A DNA stretch of 64,000 nt. It comes from Brachypodius melanocephalos. Its lineage: Eukaryota > Chordata > Aves > Passeriformes > Pycnonotidae. Shown here one piece after another: positions 48,471 to 60,915 of the stretch. Where the stretch lies: assembly GCA_013398615.1 (NCBI GenBank), contig VZSR01000520.1, positions 35,630,981-35,694,980 of the forward strand, given 5' to 3'. The notes under the pieces are model-generated. The model was given only the letters and a program-made list of their open reading frames with translations. It did not search any database and was not told the DNA's origin. Both the position numbers and the translations under genes were made by a program. Position 1 is the stretch's first letter. Every line of letters starts with the position of its first letter.

Positions 48471-50040
48471 GGCAAGCCGTAGGGAAAAAAGGTGTTCCCT
48501 TTTGGCGCTCTCATTTCTGTGTAACAAAATCGCACCTTTCCACACGCAGGTGGCCATTTCCATCAGAAGTCACCTTCCTGCCACAGACAAAGTGCTGGGA
48601 GCCTTTCCACTGGGGAGCCTTCAGTCCTTGCTGGTGCAGGGCCCAGAAGGTGGAAGAAGAACGGACAGCTGGAGGTGCTTTGGTTATATCGGCTCTCCTG
48701 TCAATTGCACGAGGCAGATTGTTGCCTGGCTGGCCCACTGGTCTCACTCCAGTAGCGTGGCAACACTCCATTGATCTAGTAGATGTTACTACTAGATATT
48801 TTTTAAAGTGCACTGAAATGTCTGGGATTAAACAGCTGGCATAGGGTAAGGTTTTACCACCACCAAAACCTTTCAGCCAGAGGTGAATGAGTCACGTTTG
48901 TGTTAAGCCAGGGGAACAAGTGAATCTCCTATCATCCATCGCCTGTGCTTGCACAAGAACTGGATGGTGATTGGCCTTGGTGCCTGGTAAAGAAGATGAC
49001 CATAAATGCGATGCCACTTCTGGCCAGCCACTGCCCTTGTAAGTTGTGCAGAAGGCAGTGTATTTTCAATGGAAGATCTGTCACTGGACGTCCAGCTTCC
49101 TCCTTCCATCTGCTCTCTACCAGGGACTTGCCATTGTAATACAACTGTGCCTACAAAATCAGTATGAAAATATAAAGCTGACTGGAGCACTCCTAAGGTT
49201 CATTTAAAACAACCTGAGTACATCACTTCAGATTTGAAGTGATCTAGACGTCTGGGGTATTATCAAATTAAATATTTTCTTGGCACAAATCTCTGCTGCT
49301 GTTTAGAGCACATCTTCCGTAATGCCCACCATTATGTTGTTAAATGTTACAGTACTCAGTATTTTTATAGGATTGAAAGGGCATCCTTCTGGCTTTTTTA
49401 TGGATGGAAGAATAATTATGTCCCATGACAAAAGCTGAGGAAGAATGGCAGCTGGTCAGTCTTATCCAGTGGGAACTCTCAGAACATATGGATCTATTTT
49501 TCCAATTTTAGCTGAAGTACTGAAGGAAATTGGCATTCTTGATTCCTTCCAACATTAAATAGGGCAGAAAGAAAGCCTCCTTAGTGCAGGCCATGGTTAA
49601 AGAATGAATTTTATCCATTTCAAGTAGGTTCAAAGAAAAAGCAAGCAGAATACTTAGAAAACAAAGCAGACAAATGCCAGAAGAATTCTGGAAGTTATTT
49701 TCTTATAAAATTGGGTGTCTTTCTCTACAGCTACTTGAGCCTGCCTGCTGACAGGAGTTTTTGATAAAAAAAGCAGAGGATACAATCTCTGCTTTTCCTT
49801 ACAATCCTGTCCCCACTACCCTCTCTCCATTCTAAGAAACAAATGTTTGATATCATATATTTGTGTAATCAGGCCTAACCTTAAACCAGAGTTTAAGCCC
49901 AAATTAAAAATTTACTTTTATGTTGATTTCACAAATTCCTCACAAAGATTTTTAAGGCGAGATGAAATCATCAATGTGAGATGCAACCGAAAAATTCCAC
50001 ATATTTTAAACTGGCATTCAGAGTGTGGTAAAAAATGACA

Positions 50041-50134
50041 CAACCAACCATAAAAACAAGCAAACAGACTGTGGGATGAAAAGGACGCAACCAACCATGA
50101 AAACAAGCAAACAGACTGTGGGATGAAAAGGACA
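50041..50134. repeat. 47-bp tandem duplication, two copies
   Basis: CAACCAACCAT begins at 50041 and again at 50088. The two 47-bp copies share ACAAGCAAACAGACTGTGGG followed by ATGAAAAGGAC, with about two differences between them. Confidence 0.95.
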
Positions 50135-51388
50135 CACTGACCAACAATTAAAATCTGGAAAAGGATAAGTAACAATGTACCAACTAACAGCCTTCCCCTT
50201 ATTTTTAGTACTACAAATACTGGTATTTACTCCGTGGTGTAACTGTTGTTAGACAACAGGAAAATAGAGACATTTATCTCCCTTTTAAAAATATCAGTAA
50301 CGGATGGGGAGTGGAGGCTTTTCTGGTTTTTTTCTGTTAACTAAAATTTTAAAAAGATTCTGTTTGGGTTAGAAAAGAGGAAAACTGACATTAAAAATCA
50401 CTTTGTCGCAATGAACTGTCTTTGTTCATGCTACAGAACTCTCTAACCACACCAGTGGAAACCAGGCATTTTGGCTTGTCAGATAGGTTCCAAAATGGAC
50501 TCTGAAGAGATTCCTTCCTGTGACACAATGAGGACCTCTGTTGTTCCCTGCTCTTGGTACCAGCCACGATGTCTTTGGCCTTGTGTTCCATGCTGGTTCA
50601 GTAAGGCACTTTGCACCAAGCTGGCTGTTACTGAGGAAATACCTGCCCAAGTGTTGCATTCTATTTTTTGGCCAGGAAAGGATGTGTCTATTCTGCACTC
50701 CACTGGGGAAATTTCTCCTTGAGGCTTTCCTCTCAAGAAGCTCCTAGTCTGGCTATCAGGTTTTCTAGCTCATAGCTGTGAATCACTGCAGGAAAGAGCA
50801 GTTGCAAACATTTTAAACCACTGTGCTAATAATAACACTTGCAATGTATTATGGGAAAAAGCTGCAGGTACAATTATAGAGAAGAAAGTTGGAAGAAGGA
50901 AAGAACCCTTTTTGAACAGATTCCATTTCTAAAACTGAAGCTTAGATTTTAACAAGGTGTTAGGTTGCATGAATCTTTGTCTCACCCTAAAATGCATTAA
51001 AAAAGGGCATGCTTTCCCACTTCAGTGACCCAGACTTTGTAATTCCAAGGATATTTTCCTAAGTGCAAGAGAAACTTCAGTAATTTTTTTTTTTACCTCT
51101 TTAAATTACTGACATGAGGATGTGAGCTGACATAGTTTGGAAACTGACCCCTCTGTCTCCTGGCAACATTTCCCAGGCAAAGTTCCCTGCTTTTTCCTTG
51201 GATTTCTCCAGACTGATGATCTACTCCATCATCTTCTACTTACAGTCTCTAGAGTGTCTCTATCACAGTGACACATCACTAAAGAAACTAAACAAATTTA
51301 AATCACTGGTAAGGAAGAAGGATGGAAAAAAAAAATGTTCTGTTAAGAGAGAAATCCCTTTCTGACCCCCTATAGCTACCAGTGGGTG

Positions 51389-51406
51389 AAAAAAAAAAAA
51401 AAAAAA
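51389..51406. repeat. Poly(A) run (18 nt)
   Basis: Uninterrupted A on the plus strand. Confidence 0.95.
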
Positions 51407-51689
51407 GAGGAAACAAAATTTATGACAACCACAAGATTTGTATTCAACTCTGAGCTTGTAATTGTATTGGTTGTTTTGGAATGTCTCACAGAGAGAATAT
51501 TTTTAAACCAAAATTGGCTTCCCACTCCTCTAGAAATTGTTTTTGGTTTATTTTGATGCCATCAAATCTACAATGGGTTTGGATGCTGTGATTAACTTTT
51601 CTATAAATTTAGAAATACATCAAAAGTAGAAAAAGGAGAGAGTCACAAAAGACTTTGCTGTGACTAAAAACATCTCCTGAATATGGGCA

Positions 51690-51930
51690 GCAAGAAGGAA
51701 AAGTTTTGCTCAGGTTTACTGATGATGTCAGCCCCTGGAGAACTGAGCACTGCACTGTTTCCTTTCACGTTTGTGCCAGTAGGGAACCAGCGGAGCAAGG
51801 AGGAAAGGCTCTTCCTTTTTACTTTTTCTAAAAATGGGTGCAAGGTTTCCCTTTTTCCAGTCACCTGGGACTTCACCTGACAGGGTTTTTTTACTGAAAG
51901 AGGGAAGCAATTCCACAAGCAGCTGCAATG
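51690..51930 (-). mobile_element. CR1-type LINE ORF2 (reverse transcriptase) fragment
   Basis: On the minus strand a reading frame contains SGEVPGDWKKGNLAPIFRKS (around 51828-51878). This is the conserved CR1 reverse-transcriptase start motif, VPxDWKxGN followed by PIFKK and a KEDP-like run. After KEEP the frame is lost within a few residues, so it is a short, frameshifted, dead copy. Ends are approximate. Confidence 0.75.
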
Positions 51931-52998
51931 GCACAGTGCAAGTATCTGTCATACAACAGTTGACAGAAGTTCCTAATGTCCTTGAGATATACCCTTGTTA
52001 ATGCTCATTTATGCCTGAGAACCAAGAAATACCACTTTACAATGTATAAATCTATATTTATGTCGATTCTTGATAACATGGAGAAAATACATATCAACAG
52101 AGTGATAAATCTGTTCCCCAGGGTACAGAGCAACCATAAAAAAGAAATGTAAAAATAATCAATTCAAAGTATTTACAGCAGATGGAGCTATACATTTTGC
52201 TTTGATCATATGTTATATGATATTCCAAGATAAAGTGTAGTTTGCCAAGGACTGTGGTAAGCCAGTGGTACTTGTCTTACCAAGGAATGGAATTAGTCAC
52301 AGAAGGCATCTCATCAATTGCTGCAGTTAGCTCTCCTGGAAATAATCCTTGTAATATCGTAGAAATAGCAACTCAAGAAAAGATTACTGCTGTATATTGG
52401 TGTGTTAATAGAGATCCCACCTCAAGTCAAAGGCTTTGCTACATCCACTCACCAGATTGAAGATTCTCCTGCTCCTGCTGGCTTTTTGTTTACCAACCAG
52501 GTAAAATGAGCCCTGGAGAGAGGATGAAGGTTTCAGTTTACACTACCAACAAGAATATATGTGATGGCCACAGGTTATCCTTAGGAGGTCTGGGCTCCTG
52601 CATACCCAAGTACATAGTCAGTATGTACACATGTGTAGGGCTCCTTACCTAAAATGAACCCTGTGCTTATCTTTGTTGCTGCCAAGATCCAGATGTATCC
52701 AGTGTGTTTCCAACATTGCATGTGCATCACCTTCAACCTACAAAAATTGATTACACAGCAAGGATAAGGGAGATTATTTCTGAGTTTCTGGCAGAATTAC
52801 TTTTATACCAGAGTAGTTAAAAGAAAACCAGTCCAATGGTTCATGTCTTACTATGTTTGAATTTGAACTAAAATTTGGATCTAATACCTTTGTAAAAGTT
52901 TACTCTGCTTCCACACACTGAGATGACCCATCTTGCCTATTTGAACTTCATACCCTCCCCAGTGTACTTGCAACTTCCTATCCACAGTGCCAGTAGCA

Positions 52999-53145
52999 AA
53001 ACAAAAAAACCTCCAAAAAACAAAACAAAAAAACCACCAACCCCCCCAAAAAAAGACCCAAAACCCCCAAAAAACCCACCAAAACAAAACAAAAACAAAA
53101 ACAAAAAAACCCACCAAAAAAACAAAAAACCAATTTTTTTAAAAA
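52999..53145. repeat. A-rich (AAAAC/CCAAAA)n simple repeat
   Basis: About 145 bp of A runs interrupted by C to CCCCCC on the plus strand. It yields spurious K/P-rich frames on one strand and F/G/W-rich ones on the other. Confidence 0.95.
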
Positions 53146-53199
53146 AACATATTTAGAGATTTTTAAGTTTTGGTAATGAAAAGTGGTAGATGCCCTATT

Positions 53200-53326
53200 C
53201 CTGGAAATATTTGGTCAAACTAGAGAGGTCTCTGAGCAACCTGATTTGGTGGCGGTGCCTGTGCCAGAGGAGTTAGACTGGATAACATTTAAAGGTCTCT
53301 TCCAGCCCAAACCATTCTATGATTCT
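53200..53326 (+). mobile_element. CR1-type LINE 3'-end fragment
   Basis: Plus-strand landmarks in CR1 order: CTGGAAATATTTGGTCAAAC, GGTCTCTGAGCAACCTGATT, GGCGGTGCCTGTGCCAGAGG, AAAGGTCTCTTCCAGCCCAA, then ACCATTCTATGATTCTGG. About 125 bp. Confidence 0.92.
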
Positions 53327-56300
53327 GGAAATCTGCATTGCTAACAGGACTGGACCCAAATTATTCCAAATTCTCAACAGCACCATGAATATTCTCTTGC
53401 TATGTAAGCTTAGGTGTGGGGGAGGGTGGTCCAATAAGCAGGTACAGCTACTCTAGGAGTGGTTAGAAACACTCGGAAAGCATCTGGAATGATTTGATTT
53501 TGTAAAAGGATTAAAGGAGTATTTACAACTCCTAAAGCATGACACCCATGAAACTTTTAGAGAAGAAGCATTTCTATACCTTTCCCATATGCTATTTCCT
53601 TTCTCTGTGTTTATCCAATTTAGATATATGTTTCAGGACACACATCATTGGGCTGATTCATAACTGTATTGCAACTCTATTGTATTTTCTTTATATTTTT
53701 TTTTCTCATGTACTGCAAAGGGAATTAAGGTGTAGGGGGAAGTACATAGTAAATATGAAATGGTACTGCAGCTAGTAATTTACTAATCCCCAAATCTAAA
53801 CATGAATATAGAAACAGCCCAGATAATTATTTACTTGTTCTTGTTCTTATAATTTGTTTAAGCACAACTGGTTTTATAAGCTTTCCCACGGCTTCCCTTT
53901 ATAATGCCAGTATGTATTAATAAATTAGTAATTCTTCCCCTTTATAAAAATTTAAAATCTATTTATTTGTTGACCAGAAAAAAAGTTTAGATTCTTCCTC
54001 CAAAATGAAAAGTCACTTTTTGGGTAAGTGGGAAACAATGCACTCGGTGAATTTGCAGTCTTTACTGAGGTCTTCTCTCCTAAAAAGTGCATTTAGTTTC
54101 TGGGCATGAAAATGTGTAAATAGATAAAAATAATATATATAATAGATACAATATATAATAATAGCAGCAACAATTAATAAATTAACGAATTAGAATTCAC
54201 AAGGACAAACCCACAGGTAACAGATTAGATACAGGAAGCCTGTCCATTTATTTCAAAATTGGAGATTCTGTAAAATAGATTGGAACTATTCACTAGTAAA
54301 TACTATTCTTATTACAGCATAACAGTTTCTAAAAACATTTTGTTTTCCAGCTATACAGAAGAATTCTTTCTCACAAAAATCAGCTTTGATCAGCTAGTGC
54401 AAACATCCAGCACAAGCCCCTCACTGAAAGTGTTCAGAAGAAATGTATTTGAAAGTACATGAAAATGCCTTTCCTTCAGTATATCTGGACACCACTCAAA
54501 TCCTCCCAGCATTTGTTCTCATTTAAAAAGATCATAATTCCTCACCACTTGCCAAAGAAAAACATGTATGTTAAATATTACATTCCTTACTTACAAATTA
54601 TTTCTTTAAGATGAACTCCCTCATTTACTCTTTAGCCATCTAGCACATTACATTTTAAACTAGAGAACTTTAACAAGAAAGGTAAAACAGTTTATTCAGC
54701 TTTTTACACAGCAGTATACAATAGCACAAGGTGGTATGCCTACTAAAGTGTTTTGTTCAAGACAAAAGTACAAGTTGGATTTTCTATTACAGTATTTTTT
54801 TTTTACTTGTATAACTTATTTGGGATTAAAATGTGACTGCATTGTTTCTCTCAAGAACTCAGCAGCATTTATGTTAAAGTTACTTGATTCACATCAAACC
54901 AGTCATTTTGAAATAAACAAGAGTGATTTTCTGTTACAGTCTTAATAATGGCCATGGACCAGGGACACCCCTGTACAAACTGGTCCTTGGACACAGCAAA
55001 TCTATTCTGTTAGACAAAGAGATTCCAGGAAGGCCCAGTGAAAGTAATGAAACTATTTGAGGAATAAGATCTTACCTGGCCTTAATACAGCAGCCAAGAC
55101 CAGGCCTTTCTTGGAATGGTGGGTTTTAGTATTTCCTTACTAAGGTAAAATAATTTTTATTGGTCCTTCTAACCTTTTTGTGAAGAAAAAAAACATATTA
55201 ATCACTCGGGAAATTTTATGTTCCAGAGACATAAACTTAGACATTTTCCCCCACTATGGGGAGAAAATAACATGGGTCTCATTTTCCAGTATCAGCAGTA
55301 GCAGCTGCTTGTAAAGGAATTGTCAAAAGTGCCACTGAGGTGGAAAGAGATTTTCCATGTCTTACACTTAGTGGAGGAAAGAAATATTTTGATGTTCCAT
55401 GATTTCAGTTAAGATAACCCTGAAATGACTATGGCACTTGAAAAAATAAGTATTAATTTTTTACCCTTTGTGAGCTCTGGAGTTGTGTGAAGTGATGGAC
55501 AGAGCAAGCGAGCTACTCAACAGAGAACATGATTTTTCCATGTAATTTAATGTGCATGTATCTCATCCTCCTGCATGAATGGCTTCATGATCTTGGGCTG
55601 GTATGGGTGAGGACAAGCCATACTGTGTGTCCTGTTTATACACAAAACTGGAACGTGAACAATAGTAAATTGGGCAGCTGTAAATTAGTGTTATCAATGG
55701 TGTGACAGGGGAAGTTATTGCCCTGACAAAAACCAGCACAATGCAGAAATACAAAGCATTTAGTGGTTTTTTACTTCCATTCAGATCTGTTACCTATAAG
55801 CTCAATGGAAACAGCAAGCAATCTATTGCCAGGGTATGAGCTTCCAGCTGCAGCAGTTTGGGAACTTCCATGGCCCTACCCCAGCCTGAAACTCACCCTT
55901 GTTTTCCAGTTATTTCTTCCCTGCTGCTGTTCTTTTAATTGAAGATGGAAATAAATGTTAACTTCCCCTCTTCAGAGGGTTGACTATGCAGAATTTAGGC
56001 AAACAAGTGCTCTGTGTAAAATGGAGGTAACTGAAGTGAGTGGTGCATGGTTGGTGTATGTTGGATTTGCATGGGCATTGCATAGGCTTCAGTGACTTCC
56101 TGGCCTATGTGGTTGATGTTGATTTAAGTGCCCTCAGGGCCAGATCTTGTAGTGTGTGCTTAGCACACAGATGTGTTGCACTGACTTCAACAGAAGTGGA
56201 GGAATTGAACACATTACTGGATGCATTCACATTTGTGCTTGGCAAGAAGGGACTCCCAAGTATTTAAAGCTAGCATAAGTGATAATGCACTATTATAATT

Positions 56301-59300
56301 ATTATTGGCTGAATGTGATACCACATACACTGGCCAAATGAATCTCCTAAAACTTGGATTCTTTGAGGATTAGTGCAGAGAACCCTAAAAAACCCCACTG
56401 GGTATGGCATGGTACCCTTGTACACTCAGCGAAGCACTGTGTGAATAAAGAAGTTGCAGTCATACTGAACAGGAGTAAACTGAGAGTGTCCAGAAAATGT
56501 ACGAGATTTAAGTGTGTTTAGACACCAAATATCAACATGTAGAAATTTCAGCCTCAGGAAGTTTTAATGGAAGAAAGTAGCTCAATCACTCAGTGTATTT
56601 TGCAACTTTAGCTGAAAGTTTAACATCACAAAATGACATGTTGCTATGCAGCTTTAAGGATCACACAAATGTATTCAATCATTTTCCCTGCTTTTCAGAT
56701 CTGCTGTTCATTAAAAGCTCTTCTCATGTTTGCAGTTTCCAGTTTTCAAATGGATGGCACAACCAATGCATAGCTTAATGTTCATTCTCATGAGTCATAA
56801 TTAATAAATAATTGTATCACATACATAGAATTTTACAGGTACTCTTAAAATGGTTTTACAATTCTATTAAATATATAGATAAAATAATCACTACTATATT
56901 AAAAAAATCATTTTAAAACAGCTGAACTCTCAAGCTTTGCATAAAATTCTGTAGACACATTCATTACAATCTAGAAACTCAATAAAAATACATTTTAGAG
57001 CTCAATCTCTCAAAAATATTCATGGCATTGAAAATTGATTGTCGTTTTTTAACTGTAGTCTGTGCTTACCCTGCCTTTGCACTGATAATTTCCTACAATT
57101 TGGCAAAAGCTATATTCCGGTCAGTTTGTAGATTATGTGACTGATTAACTCATTTCCTCAACTCTAAGTCATCTGCCCCATAAATGTTTAGTGGGGTTCT
57201 GTCTTCAATAGTGTATCTTTCCTTGCACTTTCTATAAAATCACAATGAAACAGTTTGTAGTTAAGTTACATGAGTACAATGACATTGAACCATCCTAGTA
57301 CAGTTGCCACTCTCTTTAATGCTGCTTCTGTGAGCACCAAACATCCTTTATCCAGTGATCCTCAAGGCACTTCCTGACACTTATACTTCACAATGCTCTG
57401 CTACCCACATTTGCTTAAAACCAGCAGGTTTTAGAAAGAGTGGATCAGTACCCCTGTATATCTGAATTAAGCTGCTAAATCAATGTACCAAATGTGGTCA
57501 GTTCAAGATTAGCATTTTTCAACCCAGGCAAAAGTTCTGCAAAAACTTCAGTATTCAGACAGTGCACATATCTGATGGAAAATGGGTAGACAATGGATTG
57601 CCCACCAGGGTTTAAACTCTCCACTATCACCAACCAGTCCTCTGGGCAGTGAGTTAAAATAGGCTTTGCCATAATAAATGTTTCATAATCAGGCTTTTAG
57701 GCAGTAGCTCAGAATAGGCCATAAACCCCAAAACCAAGCAGTGTTTTCAGAACAGGGCACTTACATTAAGAATTGGACCTTGCTCTGTGGAAGAAGAGAT
57801 GCAGGCTCACGAGTCAGTTTAACTGGAGGAAGCTGCTGCTTATGCAGATGTCAGTCTTTATAGTTCCAGGTAAAGGCAAAACTCTTGAAGAGTTCAGTAG
57901 TTTTTTTAAGCACAATCGACAACACCAGTGTAATCACTCTTAGCGCTTCACCCTGGATCTTCTCACCCGTGGAATGGCTGGGTAAGGTACACTGCTTCTG
58001 TTATAGCACACCCACAACAAAACAAACCCCATAACTGAAAGCAATATAATACCAAGTATCATGGAGTGGCCTGGTATTTTTTTTTTTGTTTGTTTTCATC
58101 TATTTTGGATGGAAGAAGCAATCCCTGTCTCTCAATGGTATAGACTGGAAAGTGTACATCAAATTGAAACACTGGCTAAGATGACTAATACAGTTGTGGG
58201 ATGCTGTTTTACATTTAAACTGTTCATTTCAATGTATCAGTCACTCTTCATCAGTGGCAAGTAACAAAGAAAACCTTGGGTTTTCTCCTTCTTGGAGAAA
58301 AATACTGTGTAATGACATTTCTGGCATCTGCACGTTCCTGTTCACCTTTCTATTCTTCACGGATGTCGGTTGTTTAGCTAAGACATCCAAAGAGCTCCTC
58401 ATCCTGATTAATTTCTTTAGGAGGAAGGAAAGAAGAAGGGAGCATACTTGATTGAACTTTGATAGCTGTAAAGCCCTATAGAGAGACTGTAATCCAACTC
58501 TAAATATCCTGCTGAAGATTAATAAACATGGAAGAATGAGAATAAAGATACAAAGGGTCAGAAAAAGTTATCATAAACCAAAGAAGCCTATGAAGAGTGG
58601 GACATGACTAAAAGCTGACAACAGTTTTGCTCTGAAGTGTAGCAGTACTACACTAAAGCAGTAGTGTAGGACACTGCTGCTTGCTGCTCTTAAATAGATG
58701 CCGTACCCCAGCCTGGTATTCCCTGGTTTTCAGGATAAACTAAAACTTTTCTTGTACTCAGTTTTATTCTTTCAGAGAAAAAAGCGCTAACCCTTCAACT
58801 TTCTAGTTTAGCCTACTTCCAGAAAGCATCCTCAAAAATTCTTACATAGGTTTTCTTTTGGAAGAAAGTATCATTGTCTTCCACAATAAACATAAACAGG
58901 TTCATGGATCACAAAATCGGCTGACTCAAAATCTTGACTATTTTCATGAACAAGATGAAAGAAATGGTTTTTGTTTTTGTTTTTTTTACTTAAGCTGATT
59001 TAAACTAAATTAAGTTGGGACATTTGGATCTCTTCATCACCAAGAACAATGGATGTTATTTCTAAATTCATGGGATTAATCCAGCTCTAGTTAACAGTAG
59101 CAGGACAGAATAGGAAAGATTTCAGCTTTGTTGAAAAGTGTCCAGAATTTTATCTTCAATGTTTAAGATCTCCTTTCATTCCTTACTATTGAATTCTAAC
59201 TGCAGCTCAGGAGAAAAATCCCAGGGGGTAAAAAAAAAAGCTTATGAAGAAGAATAAAGTATGATGGATGGTAAAGATTACCCCAGCAGATAACATGACT

Positions 59301-60099
59301 ACAGACACATTTTAAATACCTGCAAATAAATTGCTATATATTTTGGTGTATGTTGATCCCAGGTGCTATTAGTTCATATGAAAACTTAACCAGGGTAGGG
59401 ATACACCTTATGCTACAACAAAATATGTAAAACTTATAGCCATGTAATTTATTTTTCATTCCATGTAAAATTTTAATACCCTTCATTTTAGGAAGCACAT
59501 TGCAGTCAACCTTCTGAATTTTCAGGTAGAAGCAGCAATGTGATGTAGTCTCATAAAGCATACAGTGAAACTAAAAATGTGCCAATGAGTAGTGACTTCA
59601 CTAAAAGTCACATGGAGAAAAGTTATTACTAGGAAATTGAAGACTTCTCTTTTGTCCTACAGAGCATGGATTACACCTTCTCTGGGAAAAATCTTACATC
59701 AAATATCCTAAAGTGATTATTGATAAGGACAAAACTTAAAAGAGGCAGAAGCAGCTCAACTGTGCCCATGGATAAGCATCAGGAATCTCTTCAGTTGTGC
59801 TAGGAAGTCAGTACTGGTTGTCGGCTTTTCTCTGTATTTAGTTTTACATCTGTCATTTCTTTCTTAATTGAATTGGATACTTAAAAGATATTTCTAATTC
59901 TTTTACCATGCCCTAGTGCCTTAACAGTAGCCTCAGCAAAGCTGGTTACCTATTATTTTTTAAATAAAAGCAGCAGAGAAGTTGAAGCAGAAGCAGACTC
60001 AGAAGCACTGAGGTACTTTTAAAAAACTTTCGTTTCTGGCCTGGATTTCCCATATAAAGTCCCCTAAGAAGCACCTAGCATGTATGTACTTCACACATC

Positions 60100-60761
60100 T
60101 CCATACCCAATTTATTCCTGCAAATCAAACATGCCAAAAGGTGCAGGATAAGAATTACTTTAAATGCTAAAAAAAAAATCAAAATTTCCTACCCCAGTAA
60201 ACCTTCAACATGATTTTGTTGCTCCACTGGATTTGCTGCTGGAACTGTAACCAGTTCCTGTATGTGTTTCACTACCTGTAGCTCTGCTCTACCTCTAACT
60301 CTTTCAAATGGAAAATGTGAAGAAGCATTTCTAGCCTTGCCCTTGCAGGTGGTCAGATCCAAAGGTAAGTCAACACCATCTTTCTTCCACAGCTATCAGG
60401 CCCTACATAAGAAAATGAAGCCAGAAGAATAATTTTTGAAGACTAGAGCTCTGAATTGTTCATACTTCTACTGATAATTATCTGGTTTTATTTAGCATCT
60501 TATAAAGCAAGGCACAAATGTACAAAATTGCATCTACTAAATCAGATAATTTTTATATATATTTACACAATTACCATAATATAAAACGTGCTTTGACACT
60601 GTCATAGCACAACAGTAGCAGAATTGAAGACAACCTGATAATAAACACAAATACCAGATCCTGGATTTCTGTTTGTGCTTCACCTGAAGGAACATATTCA
60701 TATGCAGATACACAAAAAGCAATCCAGCCACCATCCCTTTATTTTCCACACCTCACACAGA
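60100..60761 (-). other. CLMN: CLMN 3' UTR (at least part)
   Basis: Downstream of the CLMN stop. Minus-strand AATAAA signals appear at 60743-60738 (only 19 nt past the stop, probably too close), 60492-60487 and 60116-60111. Which one is used, or whether the UTR extends much further left, cannot be decided from sequence. Confidence 0.5.
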
Positions 60762-60915
60762 TCAAACTTTGTTGCTAAGAAGCTGAGGAAGGAGTAAAAG
60801 GCAGTAGACCAGCACCCAGAAGAAAATGACAAAGTAGAATAGCTCTGGCTGCTCAAAAATCGTTATCTCATGAGTTGGTGCTGGAGTCTCGCTTGCTTCC
60901 AAGTCCTTTTTCTTC
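60762..60915 (-). CDS. CLMN: CLMN (calmin), last coding exon with C-terminal membrane anchor
   Basis: Calmin is a protein with paired calponin-homology (actin-binding type) domains at its N-terminus and a single C-terminal transmembrane segment, expressed in maturing neurons and testis. This exon begins with acceptor TTTTCAG, one base completing a glycine, then KKKDLEASETPAPTHEITIF, a hydrophobic stretch (FYFVIFFWVLVYCLLLLPQL) and LLSNKV before TGA (60764-60762). The basic KKK before and the very short tail after the membrane segment fit a tail-anchored protein. Identification rests on the anchor and on the conserved position beside DICER1. The N-terminal CH domains lie outside the window. 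Confidence 0.88.

Larger units (their letters stand above)
48471..60400. other. DICER1-CLMN intergenic region
   Basis: About 12 kb with no supported protein gene. From 48.5 to 49.2 kb the sequence is less AT-rich and may include exons of a divergent plus-strand noncoding RNA (a donor-like GTAAGT occurs near 49040). 50.4-50.75 kb is another less AT-rich stretch with overlapping chance frames on both strands. The rest is AT-rich with CR1 pieces. Part of the high-coordinate end may be the CLMN 3' UTR, which is long in mammals. Confidence 0.6.

Noticed and set aside
48511..49190. Frames of 60-100 codons on both strands right of the CpG island
   Set aside because: No protein motif recognised; at best part of a noncoding transcript.
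50391..50747. Cluster of overlapping frames on both strands
   Set aside because: Frames in both directions of similar length and no recognisable motif; possibly a decayed repeat but unsupported.
52881..53156. Frames rich in Lys/Pro or Phe/Gly/Trp
   Set aside because: Pure translation of the A-rich simple repeat.
56040..56267. 75-codon plus-strand frame
   Set aside because: Includes ACTGACTTCAACAGAAGTGG-type sequence seen in old amniote repeats; no conserved protein evident.
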